Shown piece by piece: positions 33,395-40,805 of a stretch of DNA of 64,000 nt. Source of the DNA: Salinispora fenicalii. GTDB taxonomy: Bacteria; Actinomycetota; Actinomycetes; Mycobacteriales; Micromonosporaceae. The stretch covers positions 140,046 to 204,045 of the forward strand of contig NZ_KI911471.1 of assembly GCF_000514815.1 (NCBI RefSeq), in the 5' to 3' direction. The position numbers and the translations under genes are program-made. The notes under the pieces are model-generated. The model was not told the DNA's origin. It did not search any database and saw only the letters and a list, made by a program, of their open reading frames with translations. Numbering within the stretch: position 1 is the first letter of the stretch; every line of letters begins with the position of its first letter.

Positions 33395-34258
33395 TCAACG
33401 GTCGAACTGTTGGGTCTCGTCGCCCGTACCGCCCGACTTGCGACCACCGCTACCCGCGGTCGCCGCCTCGTGGGTCTTCTCCTGCGTCCGTTCCCGTTCG
33501 CGCCCGGTCCGATCGGCCATCTGCCGTTCGACGTCGCTACGGCCGGCTCCCTGGGCCTGCCGGTGCTGCTGGACGGCCCGACCTTCCTCGGCCATCCGGT
33601 TCAGCCAGCCCTCCCAGCGGCTCTGCATCGGCTTGACCAGACCACCACCGACACCCACGATCAGGATGCCGGCCACCGTGGCGAGCACGGCGATCAGCAC
33701 CGGCGTGGTCACCGTGGTGGCGATGCCGACCTGGTTCAGCGCCGCGATCACACCGAGGGCCAGGATGAAGACGGCCGCCGCGTCGGCCAGGACCCGGCCG
33801 TACGTCAGACCGCCGAGCGCACCGCTGACGAGGTCGCGGACCGCGCTCGCAATGGCCGCGGCCACCACGACGATGACGATCGCCACGAACGCCCGCGGAA
33901 TCCAAGCCACCACACCACTGATCAGGTCACTGATCGCGTTGGGTCCCCACACCCCGAACGCGAACTGCAGCGTGAACAGCAGTACGGCGTAGTACGCAAG
34001 CCGCGCGAGGATGTCGCTGGCGTCGTACTTGGTGCGCGCCAGGGCGCGTTTGATGCCGCCACGCTCCACGGCGCGGTCGAAGTTCACCCGCTCCAGCGCC
34101 GCGTCCACCGCTTTGAGGACGGCTCGGGCGATGAGCCATCCGATCACGAGGATCACGATGAACGCGACGGCTCTCGGTATGAACAACAGCACCGCCCGCC
34201 ACATATCGGTCACGGCGGCCCCGATGTCGACCTGCCGTACCGCGAGGGTTTCCGGCAT
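33395..34258 (-). CDS. CmpX/TM-helix-repeat mechanosensitive channel-like protein
   Basis: A 287-residue membrane protein with about five transmembrane segments in the first 200 residues. The repeat-like pattern of hydrophobic helix followed by charged linker (GWLIARAVLKAVDAALERVN; DLVSGALGGLTYGRVLADAA) is characteristic of the conserved TM-helix family related to CmpX and small MscS-like proteins. The last ~70 residues are a hydrophilic, charged tail (many Arg, Gln, Glu). AAGGAGG precedes ATG 34258. An osmotic or envelope-stress function fits the neighbourhood but is inferred. Confidence 0.85.
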   Translation of the reverse strand: MPETLAVRQVDIGAAVTDMWRAVLLFIPRAVAFIVILVIGWLIARAVLKAVDAALERVNFDRAVERGGIKRALARTKYDASDILARLAYYAVLLFTLQFAFGVWGPNAISDLISGVVAWIPRAFVAIVIVVVAAAIASAVRDLVSGALGGLTYGRVLADAAAVFILALGVIAALNQVGIATTVTTPVLIAVLATVAGILIVGVGGGLVKPMQSRWEGWLNRMAEEGRAVQQHRQAQGAGRSDVERQMADRTGRERERTQEKTHEAATAGSGGRKSGGTGDETQQFDR

Positions 34259-34513
34259 GATGCCCTCCTTCGCATGGACTACCTCGCGCGCATACCCCGT
34301 CACCGCAGCGGCACTCCGCAGCGGTCCTCGGCGTTTTCCGACCGTCGCCGGGTCGCCTTGACCTGACCCGAAGACCGTTCCGGTTAGCCGTTGCCCGCCG
34401 AACCCGTCCTGGGGATGCGGGGAGACCGGACGCGCACCGGGAACACGCCACCACGGGAAGACGATCTTGTTACGCTGACGAAGTCCGACGCCACGGCGGG
34501 CAGCGGCGCTGCC

Positions 34514-35476
34514 TTACTGGTCGGCCTGGCGCGCGAGAAGGGCACGGGCCAGGTCGTGGCCGGAGCGCCAGGCGGTCTGGGCGCGGGGCGGGCCAAAGGC
34601 GTCACCGGCCAGCCCGATCCCGTCGGCGTCCAGGTGATACGTCGCCGTCACTGCCACGGTCGGCCGCGCGTACCTCCACCGGTGCACGTACCGCTCCTCG
34701 GCCGACATCGGCAATGCGAGCAGGTCCCGAACGGCCAGCTCGATGGCGGAGGCAGCAGCGGCGGGCCGAGCCAGGTGCGCGGCGGCGAATTCCGGGGTGG
34801 TGTGCGCGACGAGAACCGGTGCTCCGTCACCCCGACGGTCACCGTCATCACAGACCAGTGCAAGCACCGGATGGTCGTTGACGAAGGCACCGCGTAGTCC
34901 GCCCCAACAGCGTTCCGGGAAGCGCAGCATCGCGGCGAGCGACGGCGACCAGCCCTGGGCTCGCGTGGCCCGGGTCGCGGCGGTCAGGGCCGGATCCAGC
35001 AGTGGCGCCGCCTGCGGTCCGGGCATGGCCAGCACCACCGCCGCGCAGGGCTGCCCATCCACGGTCGGGCCGGGTCCGACGCTGCGCACCGGACGGCCGA
35101 GGCTCACCGGCAAATCCTGGGCGAGCTGCTCCACCAGCGAGCGCAGCCCGCGGGGCGCGGCCCAGCGCATGGGCCCCACCACCTCCCGCCGGCCTCCGCC
35201 ACGGTACGCGAGGAAGGTGTCGGTCCACTCGCGGGCCAGGCTCGCGGCCTGCCACTGCCGCATCACCGCGGCGAAGCCCGGGTCGCTGACCGTTAGGTAC
35301 GCGGCGCCCAGGTCTACCGGGCGCCCCGCGAAGCGTCGGCTGGCCATCCGTCCGCCGGCCACCCGCCCACGTTCGCGAAGCTGCACCGGTACGCCCGAGC
35401 GGGCCAGTTCACGGGCGCAAGCCGTCCCGGCCAGACCCGCACCGATCACCACCACGCCTGCAGCTTTCCCGGGCAC
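34514..35476 (-). CDS. Renalase-like FAD/NAD(P)-binding oxidoreductase
   Basis: A 320-residue flavoprotein. The N-terminal VVVIGAGLAGTACARELARSG (about 8-28) is a Rossmann FAD site, with RERGRVAGGRMASRR next to it; GRPVDLGAAYLTVSD and the C-terminal GIGLAGDAFGPP complete the amine-oxidase-like fold. This matches the bacterial renalase group, which oxidises dihydro-NAD(P) isomers back to the normal cofactor. Single gene; no operon partner. Confidence 0.87.
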   Translation of the reverse strand: MPGKAAGVVVIGAGLAGTACARELARSGVPVQLRERGRVAGGRMASRRFAGRPVDLGAAYLTVSDPGFAAVMRQWQAASLAREWTDTFLAYRGGGRREVVGPMRWAAPRGLRSLVEQLAQDLPVSLGRPVRSVGPGPTVDGQPCAAVVLAMPGPQAAPLLDPALTAATRATRAQGWSPSLAAMLRFPERCWGGLRGAFVNDHPVLALVCDDGDRRGDGAPVLVAHTTPEFAAAHLARPAAAASAIELAVRDLLALPMSAEERYVHRWRYARPTVAVTATYHLDADGIGLAGDAFGPPRAQTAWRSGHDLARALLARQADQ

Positions 35477-35596
35477 CGGTCGAGCCTACTGGTCACCGGT
35501 GCGCCGCCACCGCTGGTTCGGGCTCACCGGGGGCACGAGCACGGGTTACCCCCTCAGCCAACGGGGAACATGGATGGTTGACGAAGGAGGAGGCTC

Positions 35597-36190
35597 ATGA
35601 ACACACCTTCGCGTCCGACCTCAGCCTGGCGTCCCGGATTACCGGGCGGCGACACCATCCCCTCCGGTCCGGCGGGTCATCCGTCGCCTCCCAGTGGCGA
35701 CGGCGACGGGCCGGGGATGGGGCCGCCGACGGTGACTATCGGCTCATACCCGGACTACCGCACCGCCCAGCGGGTCGTTGACTACCTGGCGGACAACCGG
35801 TTCCCGGTGGAACACACCGCCATCGTCGGCACCGACCTCACCCTGGTCGAGACGGTCCTCGGCCGGCTGAGCACCGGGCGGGCGGGGCTGCTCGGTGCCG
35901 GTACCGGCGCATGGTTCGGTCTCTTCATCGGGCTGCTGTTCGGCATCTTCACCGCCGGAAACTGGCTCGCGGTGGTCCTCGCCGGTCTGGTGATCGGTGC
36001 GATCTGGGGCGCGGTGTTCGGGGCGGTGGCGCATGCGATGACCGGCGGTCGCCGCGACTTCACCTCGGCCAGTTCGCTCCGCGCCAACCAGTACGCGGTG
36101 ATCGTGGATCAGCAGTATGCCGAGCAGGCCCGGCAACTGCTGGGCCGGCTACACCTGCAGGCGCCGCAGCAGCAGCAGCAGCAGCAGTGA
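35597..36190 (+). CDS. General stress protein 17M-like membrane protein with polyglutamine tail
   Basis: A 197-residue protein. A Pro/Gly-rich N-terminal tail (1-43) precedes the GSP17M-type domain (TIGSYPDYRTAQRVVDYLAD onwards). Two transmembrane helices (about 96-117 and 121-146) come next, then a beta segment RANQYAVIVDQQYAEQ. The protein ends with seven consecutive glutamines encoded by CAG repeats, which is rare in bacteria and prone to slippage. AAGGAGGAGG lies just upstream of the ATG. A strong hairpin follows the gene. Confidence 0.87.
   Translation: MNTPSRPTSAWRPGLPGGDTIPSGPAGHPSPPSGDGDGPGMGPPTVTIGSYPDYRTAQRVVDYLADNRFPVEHTAIVGTDLTLVETVLGRLSTGRAGLLGAGTGAWFGLFIGLLFGIFTAGNWLAVVLAGLVIGAIWGAVFGAVAHAMTGGRRDFTSASSLRANQYAVIVDQQYAEQARQLLGRLHLQAPQQQQQQQ
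36170..36187 (+). repeat. CAG trinucleotide run
   Basis: Consecutive CAG codons at the extreme 3' end of the stress-protein gene encode the glutamine tail. A simple-sequence tract like this can change copy number by replication slippage without shifting the frame. Confidence 0.8.
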
Positions 36191-36268
36191 GACTAACGCT
36201 CGCCGCCCGGGCCTCGGCTCCCGACACGGAACGTTGATCACGCGGGCCCCGACCCGTACGACGACCGA

Positions 36269-36303
36269 GTGCACCCCGGCCGCCACCGGCGGCCGGGGTG
36301 CAC
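36269..36303. terminator. Strong bidirectional hairpin
   Basis: A perfect 16-bp stem (GTGCACCCCGGCCGCC and complement) with only a 3-base loop lies between the convergent stress-protein gene and a small minus-strand membrane-protein gene. Confidence 0.85.
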
Positions 36304-36313
36304 CGTGTCCACA

Positions 36314-36442
36314 TCAGGACAGCACGAATATGCCCGCGACGCCCAAGAGCACCATCACCAAAACAGCCACCAGCGCTCCCCGCTCCCCCTCGGCCGCCAA
36401 CGGGCGGTCTTCGGTTTCGCGGTTCCTCGTCTCACCGGGCAT
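36314..36442 (-). CDS. Forty-two-residue single-helix membrane protein
   Basis: The ATG at 36442 has an excellent GAGGAGG seven bases upstream and opens a 42-codon frame. The protein has a charged N-terminus (MPGETRNRETEDRPL...GERG) of about 22 residues and one transmembrane helix (ALVAVLVMVLLGVAGIFVL) that reaches the C-terminus. It is followed at once by the strong hairpin, so it has the signals of a complete small gene. No family recognised; the position next to stress-type membrane proteins suggests an envelope role, by inference only. Confidence 0.65.
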   Translation of the reverse strand: MPGETRNRETEDRPLAAEGERGALVAVLVMVLLGVAGIFVLS

Positions 36443-36772
36443 AAACTGGCCTCCTCGATGCTCGGGTCCGATCCCGTCCGGCTGCCGGCCGACCGGGATC
36501 TCAGGTCCGAATTCAGGCGGAGACGCCCGTTGCCGCGAGGGCTGTTGCGCTCCCCGCCGGACGCACCGAGGAATGAGTTACCCACCTGGGCAGGAGGTAA
36601 CCGTGCCGAACCGCCCGCGCGGCGCGGAATCTCGTCCATGACGGGTGCCGGTGTCCTGGTGGGCAGCTGGACACCGGTCGCGGCCTCCCATCAGGCGGAA
36701 GGACCGGGCACGGGCTGAGCGGGCGGCGAGGGTGGTGGCCGGGCTGCAGCGCCCGGCCACCACCCGATCACA
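36443..36772. other. Gene-free stretch upstream of the small membrane-protein gene
   Basis: This 330-bp gap should hold the promoter of the 42-residue protein gene. On the plus strand AGGAGG precedes a GTG at 36603 opening a 12-codon frame, whose stop overlaps an ATG (36638) of a 26-codon frame. Neither looks like a protein gene by composition. No RNA gene or strong hairpin was seen. Confidence 0.4.
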
Positions 36773-37363
36773 TCAGCGGGGTTCCCGCCACATCGGCCAG
36801 AACGGCGTACCGTCGGGCAACCGGAACGGTTCGCGTACCTGGTAGCCGTGCTTGGCGTACAGTTCGACGGCCAGTTCGCTGGACGCCTCCAGGTAGCCAG
36901 GCATCCGGTTGGCGTCCAACCATGCGTGGTGGTGCCGCAGCAGGGCGGTGCCCACTCCCTGGCCCTGCCGATCCGGCTGCACGGCGAGGAAGGCGAGGTG
37001 GTGATGATCGGGTTGCGGATGATTCGCGGCGAAGAGCTCATCGAGGTGGACGAAGCGATCCGTCCACTCGCCGCAGACCGCGGCGAGCCGGGCGTCATAG
37101 TCCGGTGGTGGCGGCGCCGGATCCGCCCCAATCGAGGGGAACCAAACGGCCACCCCGCTCAGATCGGTGGTGCCGAAGACCAAGCCATGCCGCATCGCTT
37201 GGTCAACCAGGATCTCGAACTGCCCGGCGAGCACCGCCTCCCGCTTGCCTTCCTCCGGCACCAGCCAGCGCGGCGCGTCGAGCACCAGGAACGCCGCGGC
37301 GATCCGCTCCGCGACCAGCTGCGTCCGCTCCGGCCCGAGACGCTCGATACCGATACCGGTCAC
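36773..37363 (-). CDS. GNAT family N-acetyltransferase
   Basis: A 196-residue acetyltransferase. The acetyl-CoA site is in LAVQPDRQGQGVGTALLRHH (about 130-149; Q/R-x-x-G-x-G/A motif), followed by YLEASSELAVELYAKHGYQV. GTG 37363 has GGAGG seven bases upstream and overlaps the permease stop (GTGA). The substrate is unknown, but coupling to an amino-acid-type permease suggests both act on one small molecule. Confidence 0.88.
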   Translation of the reverse strand: MTGIGIERLGPERTQLVAERIAAAFLVLDAPRWLVPEEGKREAVLAGQFEILVDQAMRHGLVFGTTDLSGVAVWFPSIGADPAPPPPDYDARLAAVCGEWTDRFVHLDELFAANHPQPDHHHLAFLAVQPDRQGQGVGTALLRHHHAWLDANRMPGYLEASSELAVELYAKHGYQVREPFRLPDGTPFWPMWREPR

Positions 37364-38889
37364 CGCCGGGCCTCCGCCCGCTCCGGCGCCGCCGGCAGGT
37401 TGGGCGTCTCCGCCCGGATCGTGGCGGCGGCACTCTCGGCGCCGAGCCCAATCCGGGCGTAGATGCCCGGACGGTTCGACCGCAGTACCAGCCCCCAGAC
37501 CACGCCCAGCAGCGCGGCCACCAGGTACGCGATCGGGACTCCCCAGCGCAGGGTGTGGTCCGCCGGGACGCCGAGCAGATCGGCGAAGTTGAGCACCGCC
37601 AGGGTGAAGACGCCCAACAACGCCACCGCGGCGAGCCCGGGTGCCACGGCCCGCCGCCACAGCGACTCCTCCCTGCCGTCACGGGCGAAGTAGGCGATCA
37701 CCGCGACCGATGTGGTGGCGATCAGCAGCAGCACCCCGAACGAGCCACTGGTGCCACACCAGAAGAAGAGCTGCACGATCGGGTCCCACCCGTTGATCGC
37801 GTACAGCAGGATCACGACCAGGCCAAGAGCGCTCTGGGCGAGGGAGGCCGTGCGGGGGGCACCGCTACTCGGCGAGGTCCGCCCGAAGGCCGCCGGCAGC
37901 ACCCGTTCCCGGCCGAGGGCGAACGCGTACCGGGCGGTGGTGTTGTGGAAGGAGATCATCGCGGCCACCACTGACGTCAGGAACAGCACCTGGCCGATGG
38001 TCACTACGGTGTCGCCGAGGTGCTCGGCGGCCAGGTTGAAGATCAGCGCGACACTCTGCTCGCCAGCCTGCTCGGAGATCTGGTCCGGCCCGACCGCGAC
38101 GGTCATACTCCACGACGAGAGCGCGTAGAGGCCCGCGATGATCGCGATAGACAGGTAGGTAGCCACCTTCACCGTCCGGCGGGGATCCTTGCTCTCCTCA
38201 CTGAACACCACCGCCGACTCGAACCCGACGAACCCGAGGATCGCCAGCACCAGCACCGCGCCGAGGCCGGGAACGAAGAGGTTGTCCGGTGCGAACGCGG
38301 CGAAGCTGACCTGACCACCGGCGGGGTTGCCCAGCTGGGCGAGGTCGAACACCAGGACCACTGCGATCTCGGCGAGCAGCAGCACAGCAAGAACCTTGCC
38401 GTTGATGTCGACCCGAAGCAGCCCCAGCACAGCGACGATTGCCCAGGCGCCGAGGGCCACCAGCCACCACTGCACGCTGACGCCGAAGAGCCGGTCCAGG
38501 ACCGGTTCGGCGGCAGCACCGATGGTGCCGTACAACCCGACCTGCAGGGCGTTGTACGCGAGCAGCGCCACCCAGGCGGCGCCGACACCGGCCGGCCGAC
38601 CCAACCCGCGGGAGATGTACGAGTAGAAGGCGCCGGCGTTGGCCAGCCGGCGGGCCATCGTTACGTAGCCGACTGAGAAGAGGGCCAGCAACGCGGCGAC
38701 CATGAGGAAGGCCAGTGGGATGCCGAGCACGCCGATGACGCCGTAGCCGGTGGTCACCACACCCGCAACCACGGTCAGTGGTGCGGCCGCGGACAGGACG
38801 AAGAAAACCACCGATGGCACACCGAGTCGGCCGCGGGCCAGTGCCTCAGAGACGTTGCTCGGTTTTTCTATGGTTGCTGTCGAGGGCAT
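37360..38889 (-). CDS. APC family amino acid/amine permease
   Basis: A 509-residue transporter with about twelve to fourteen transmembrane segments. The early glycine-rich helix and NAGAFYSYISRGLGRPAGVG in TM2-TM3 are typical of the APC superfamily, as is GFESAVVFSEESKDPRRTV after TM6. These proteins import amino acids or related amines with protons. The C-terminal ~45 residues are hydrophilic. It is translationally coupled to the downstream acetyltransferase. Confidence 0.9.
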   Translation of the reverse strand: MPSTATIEKPSNVSEALARGRLGVPSVVFFVLSAAAPLTVVAGVVTTGYGVIGVLGIPLAFLMVAALLALFSVGYVTMARRLANAGAFYSYISRGLGRPAGVGAAWVALLAYNALQVGLYGTIGAAAEPVLDRLFGVSVQWWLVALGAWAIVAVLGLLRVDINGKVLAVLLLAEIAVVLVFDLAQLGNPAGGQVSFAAFAPDNLFVPGLGAVLVLAILGFVGFESAVVFSEESKDPRRTVKVATYLSIAIIAGLYALSSWSMTVAVGPDQISEQAGEQSVALIFNLAAEHLGDTVVTIGQVLFLTSVVAAMISFHNTTARYAFALGRERVLPAAFGRTSPSSGAPRTASLAQSALGLVVILLYAINGWDPIVQLFFWCGTSGSFGVLLLIATTSVAVIAYFARDGREESLWRRAVAPGLAAVALLGVFTLAVLNFADLLGVPADHTLRWGVPIAYLVAALLGVVWGLVLRSNRPGIYARIGLGAESAAATIRAETPNLPAAPERAEARR

Positions 38890-38931
38890 TAACCACTCCG
38901 GTTGAGGGATGCGAAGGATCTTGTTTCGCGA

Positions 38932-39576
38932 TCACAAGGAACCGCGTAGCACCGCCGCCCCGACAGCGGCCTCAGTCTGCGTCGCCAGTTCCTTCAATGG
39001 CGGGGGCAGTGAGGCGACCAGTTCGGTGAACCGGTGCTCGGCTCGGGGCCCGACGCTCCACAGCACCTCCCGGCTCAGACCCGCCGCGGCGATCAGCCCG
39101 AGTAGCACCGCGTCAGCGAGGGTCGGTGGGGGGTCCGACCGTTCCAGCAGCACCCGCAGGCGGGTCGCCGGCCAGGCTGCCGCGTTCGGATCCACCGGGG
39201 CATAGCTGACCTTGCTGCGCAGCAGCCGTCGGCTCTCCTGACGACGCAGCACGCCCGCCCGGGACAGCCGCTCCCCCACGGAGGTGGCGGCGCTTTGAGC
39301 GAGGAAGCTGAGCCAGATGCGCACCGACCGATGTTGGGCCTCGCCAACCAGCTGGTCGAGCACAGTGTGGGCGAGCGCATCGGCGGGCGGCCGAGTATTG
39401 ACCACCGAAACGTCGCCACCAACCACAGTGATATGTCCGCCTAGGACAAGTTCACTGAGGAGGCAGCCGGCGAGCCCGAGACCCGTGGCAGCCGAATTCA
39501 GCTTCGCCTTGCCCCGGGCGTCGCCGTGGGCGACCAGGAAGAATTCGTCGGCGACCAGCAAGCCCGGCCCTCCCAC
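38932..39576 (-). CDS. GPP34/GOLPH3-like phosphoprotein
   Basis: A 214-residue, largely helical protein. LLVADEFFLVAHGDARGKAK followed by GLAGCLLSELVLGGHI matches the Golgi phosphoprotein 3 (GPP34, Vps74) family. In eukaryotes these bind phosphatidylinositol-4-phosphate and retain glycosyltransferases; many actinomycetes carry homologues whose role is unclear. No membrane segment. The GTG start at 39576 is taken since the conserved LLVADEFFL lies right after it. It is divergent from an XRE-family regulator gene across 127 bp holding a palindrome. Confidence 0.87.
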   Translation of the reverse strand: MGGPGLLVADEFFLVAHGDARGKAKLNSAATGLGLAGCLLSELVLGGHITVVGGDVSVVNTRPPADALAHTVLDQLVGEAQHRSVRIWLSFLAQSAATSVGERLSRAGVLRRQESRRLLRSKVSYAPVDPNAAAWPATRLRVLLERSDPPPTLADAVLLGLIAAAGLSREVLWSVGPRAEHRFTELVASLPPPLKELATQTEAAVGAAVLRGSL

Positions 39577-39613
39577 CTACTCGTCCACAGTGATCGCAAC
39601 TGGGCAAGGATGC

Positions 39614-39658
39614 ACTGCACTGCGCTGAACTGCAACTCCCAACTAGGAGGGTTGCAGT
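39614..39658. promoter_or_regulatory. ACTGC repeats and palindrome, possible operator
   Basis: ACTGC occurs at 39614, 39619 and 39629 on the plus strand, and its complement GCAGT at 39654. The last pair forms a perfect 8-bp inverted repeat (ACTGCAAC at 39629-39636, GTTGCAGT at 39651-39658) with a 14-base centre. Lying between divergent GPP34 and XRE genes, it is a good candidate binding site for the XRE protein. Confidence 0.45.
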
Positions 39659-39703
39659 CCGTATCCGTACGACCTGGGGATCTTGTCGTGACAGACTCGG
39701 AGG

Positions 39704-40546
39704 GTGACCGCAAGCCCGACCGTACGCCGCCGCCGTATCGCCCGTGAACTCCGCCAGCTCCGCGAGCACGCCAACATGACCCTCGATGTCGCGGCACGCC
39801 AGCTGGACATGTCCAAAAGCAACCTGTCCCGAATCGAGAACGCCCAGATTGGAATCAAGCCGCGCGACGTCCGCGCCGCCCTCGCCCTCTACCAGGTCAC
39901 CGGCGCCGACGCCGAGGCACTGATCGAGATCGCCCGCGGCGCCCAGCAGCGCGGCTGGTGGCAGAGCTACAGCGACGTCCTGCCGGAGTGGTTCGAGTTC
40001 TACGTCGGCTTGGAGGCCGAAGCCGCCGCACTGCACACGTACGAAGGCGAGGCCGTGCCCGGCCTCCTCCAGACCGAGGCGTACGCACGAGAGGTTTTCC
40101 GGCACACCGCCGGCGAGGAGGGACTGGAGCGAAAGGTCGCCGCGCGCCTGCGCCGCCAGGAGGTTTTGCACCGAGACAACCCGGTGGAGCTGTCGGTCGT
40201 CCTCAACGAGGCGGTGCTCTGCCGGCCGGTCGGCGGGAACTCGGTGATGGCCGACCAGCTAGCGCACATCGCTACGGTCGCACAGTTACCGAACGTTACT
40301 GTGCAGGTACTTCCCTTCTCGGCCGGCGGGCACCCCGCCATGAGCGCGCCGTACGTCATCCTCGCCTTCGCCGACACGGCCGACGCCGCCGTGGTCTACC
40401 TGGAAAATCTCACGACAGGCCTGGCACTGGAGGGGGCGGAGCACGTTGCTGGGTATAGCCTTGTACACGAGGAGCTGCGCCGTCTGGCACTCGATCCAGC
40501 GGCATCCCAGGCACATCTTTTGGCAGCTTCTAGTAACTTTCCGTAA
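39704..40546 (+). CDS. XRE-family regulator with DUF5753
   Basis: A 280-residue protein. Residues about 8-65 form a helix-turn-helix (RELRQLREHANMTLDVAARQLDMSKSNLSRIE in outline). The rest is the DUF5753 ligand or effector domain, with the usual VPGLLQTEAYAREV and VTVQVLPFSAGGHPAM motifs. In Streptomyces such proteins work with the small DUF397 protein encoded next to them, the WhiJ-type regulator pairs. The palindrome just upstream suggests self-regulation. Confidence 0.92.
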   Translation: MTASPTVRRRRIARELRQLREHANMTLDVAARQLDMSKSNLSRIENAQIGIKPRDVRAALALYQVTGADAEALIEIARGAQQRGWWQSYSDVLPEWFEFYVGLEAEAAALHTYEGEAVPGLLQTEAYAREVFRHTAGEEGLERKVAARLRRQEVLHRDNPVELSVVLNEAVLCRPVGGNSVMADQLAHIATVAQLPNVTVQVLPFSAGGHPAMSAPYVILAFADTADAAVVYLENLTTGLALEGAEHVAGYSLVHEELRRLALDPAASQAHLLAASSNFP

Positions 40547-40584
40547 CGTCGGCGAGGCACGCCGACATTGACGAGAGGTACGCG

Positions 40585-40779
40585 ATGACGGCGCTCGACC
40601 GGACTGAGTGGCGCACCAGCAGCCGCAGTGTGGGCAACGGGAACTGCATTGAGGTGTCCACATCGACTGAACAGGTCGCGGTCCGGGACAGCAAGGACCG
40701 TCGCGGCCCGGTACTCGCCTTTCCCACGCCGGCCTGGCGTGCCTTCGTCTCCGGCATCGATGGGGTCCGCGGCGACTGA
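40585..40779 (+). CDS. DUF397 protein
   Basis: A 64-residue DUF397 protein with the typical EWRTSSRS, GNCIEVS and VRDSKDRRGPVLAFPTPAWRAF order. DUF397 proteins pair with XRE/DUF5753 regulators in actinomycetes and are thought to modulate them. The gene starts 39 bp after the regulator stop and has GAGAGG ahead of its ATG, so it forms one transcription unit with it. This is the first of two such pairs in the window. Confidence 0.93.
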   Translation: MTALDRTEWRTSSRSVGNGNCIEVSTSTEQVAVRDSKDRRGPVLAFPTPAWRAFVSGIDGVRGD

Positions 40780-40805
40780 CCCACCGGCGGTGGGACACTC
40801 CTGCC

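Noticed and set aside
36603..36718. Twelve- and 26-codon frames after AGGAGG
   Set aside because: Too short and unlike protein; the good ribosome site may be chance in purine-rich DNA.
39877..40377. Genes opposite the first XRE regulator
   Set aside because: All frames on the minus strand here are Arg/Ser-rich shadows of the regulator gene.
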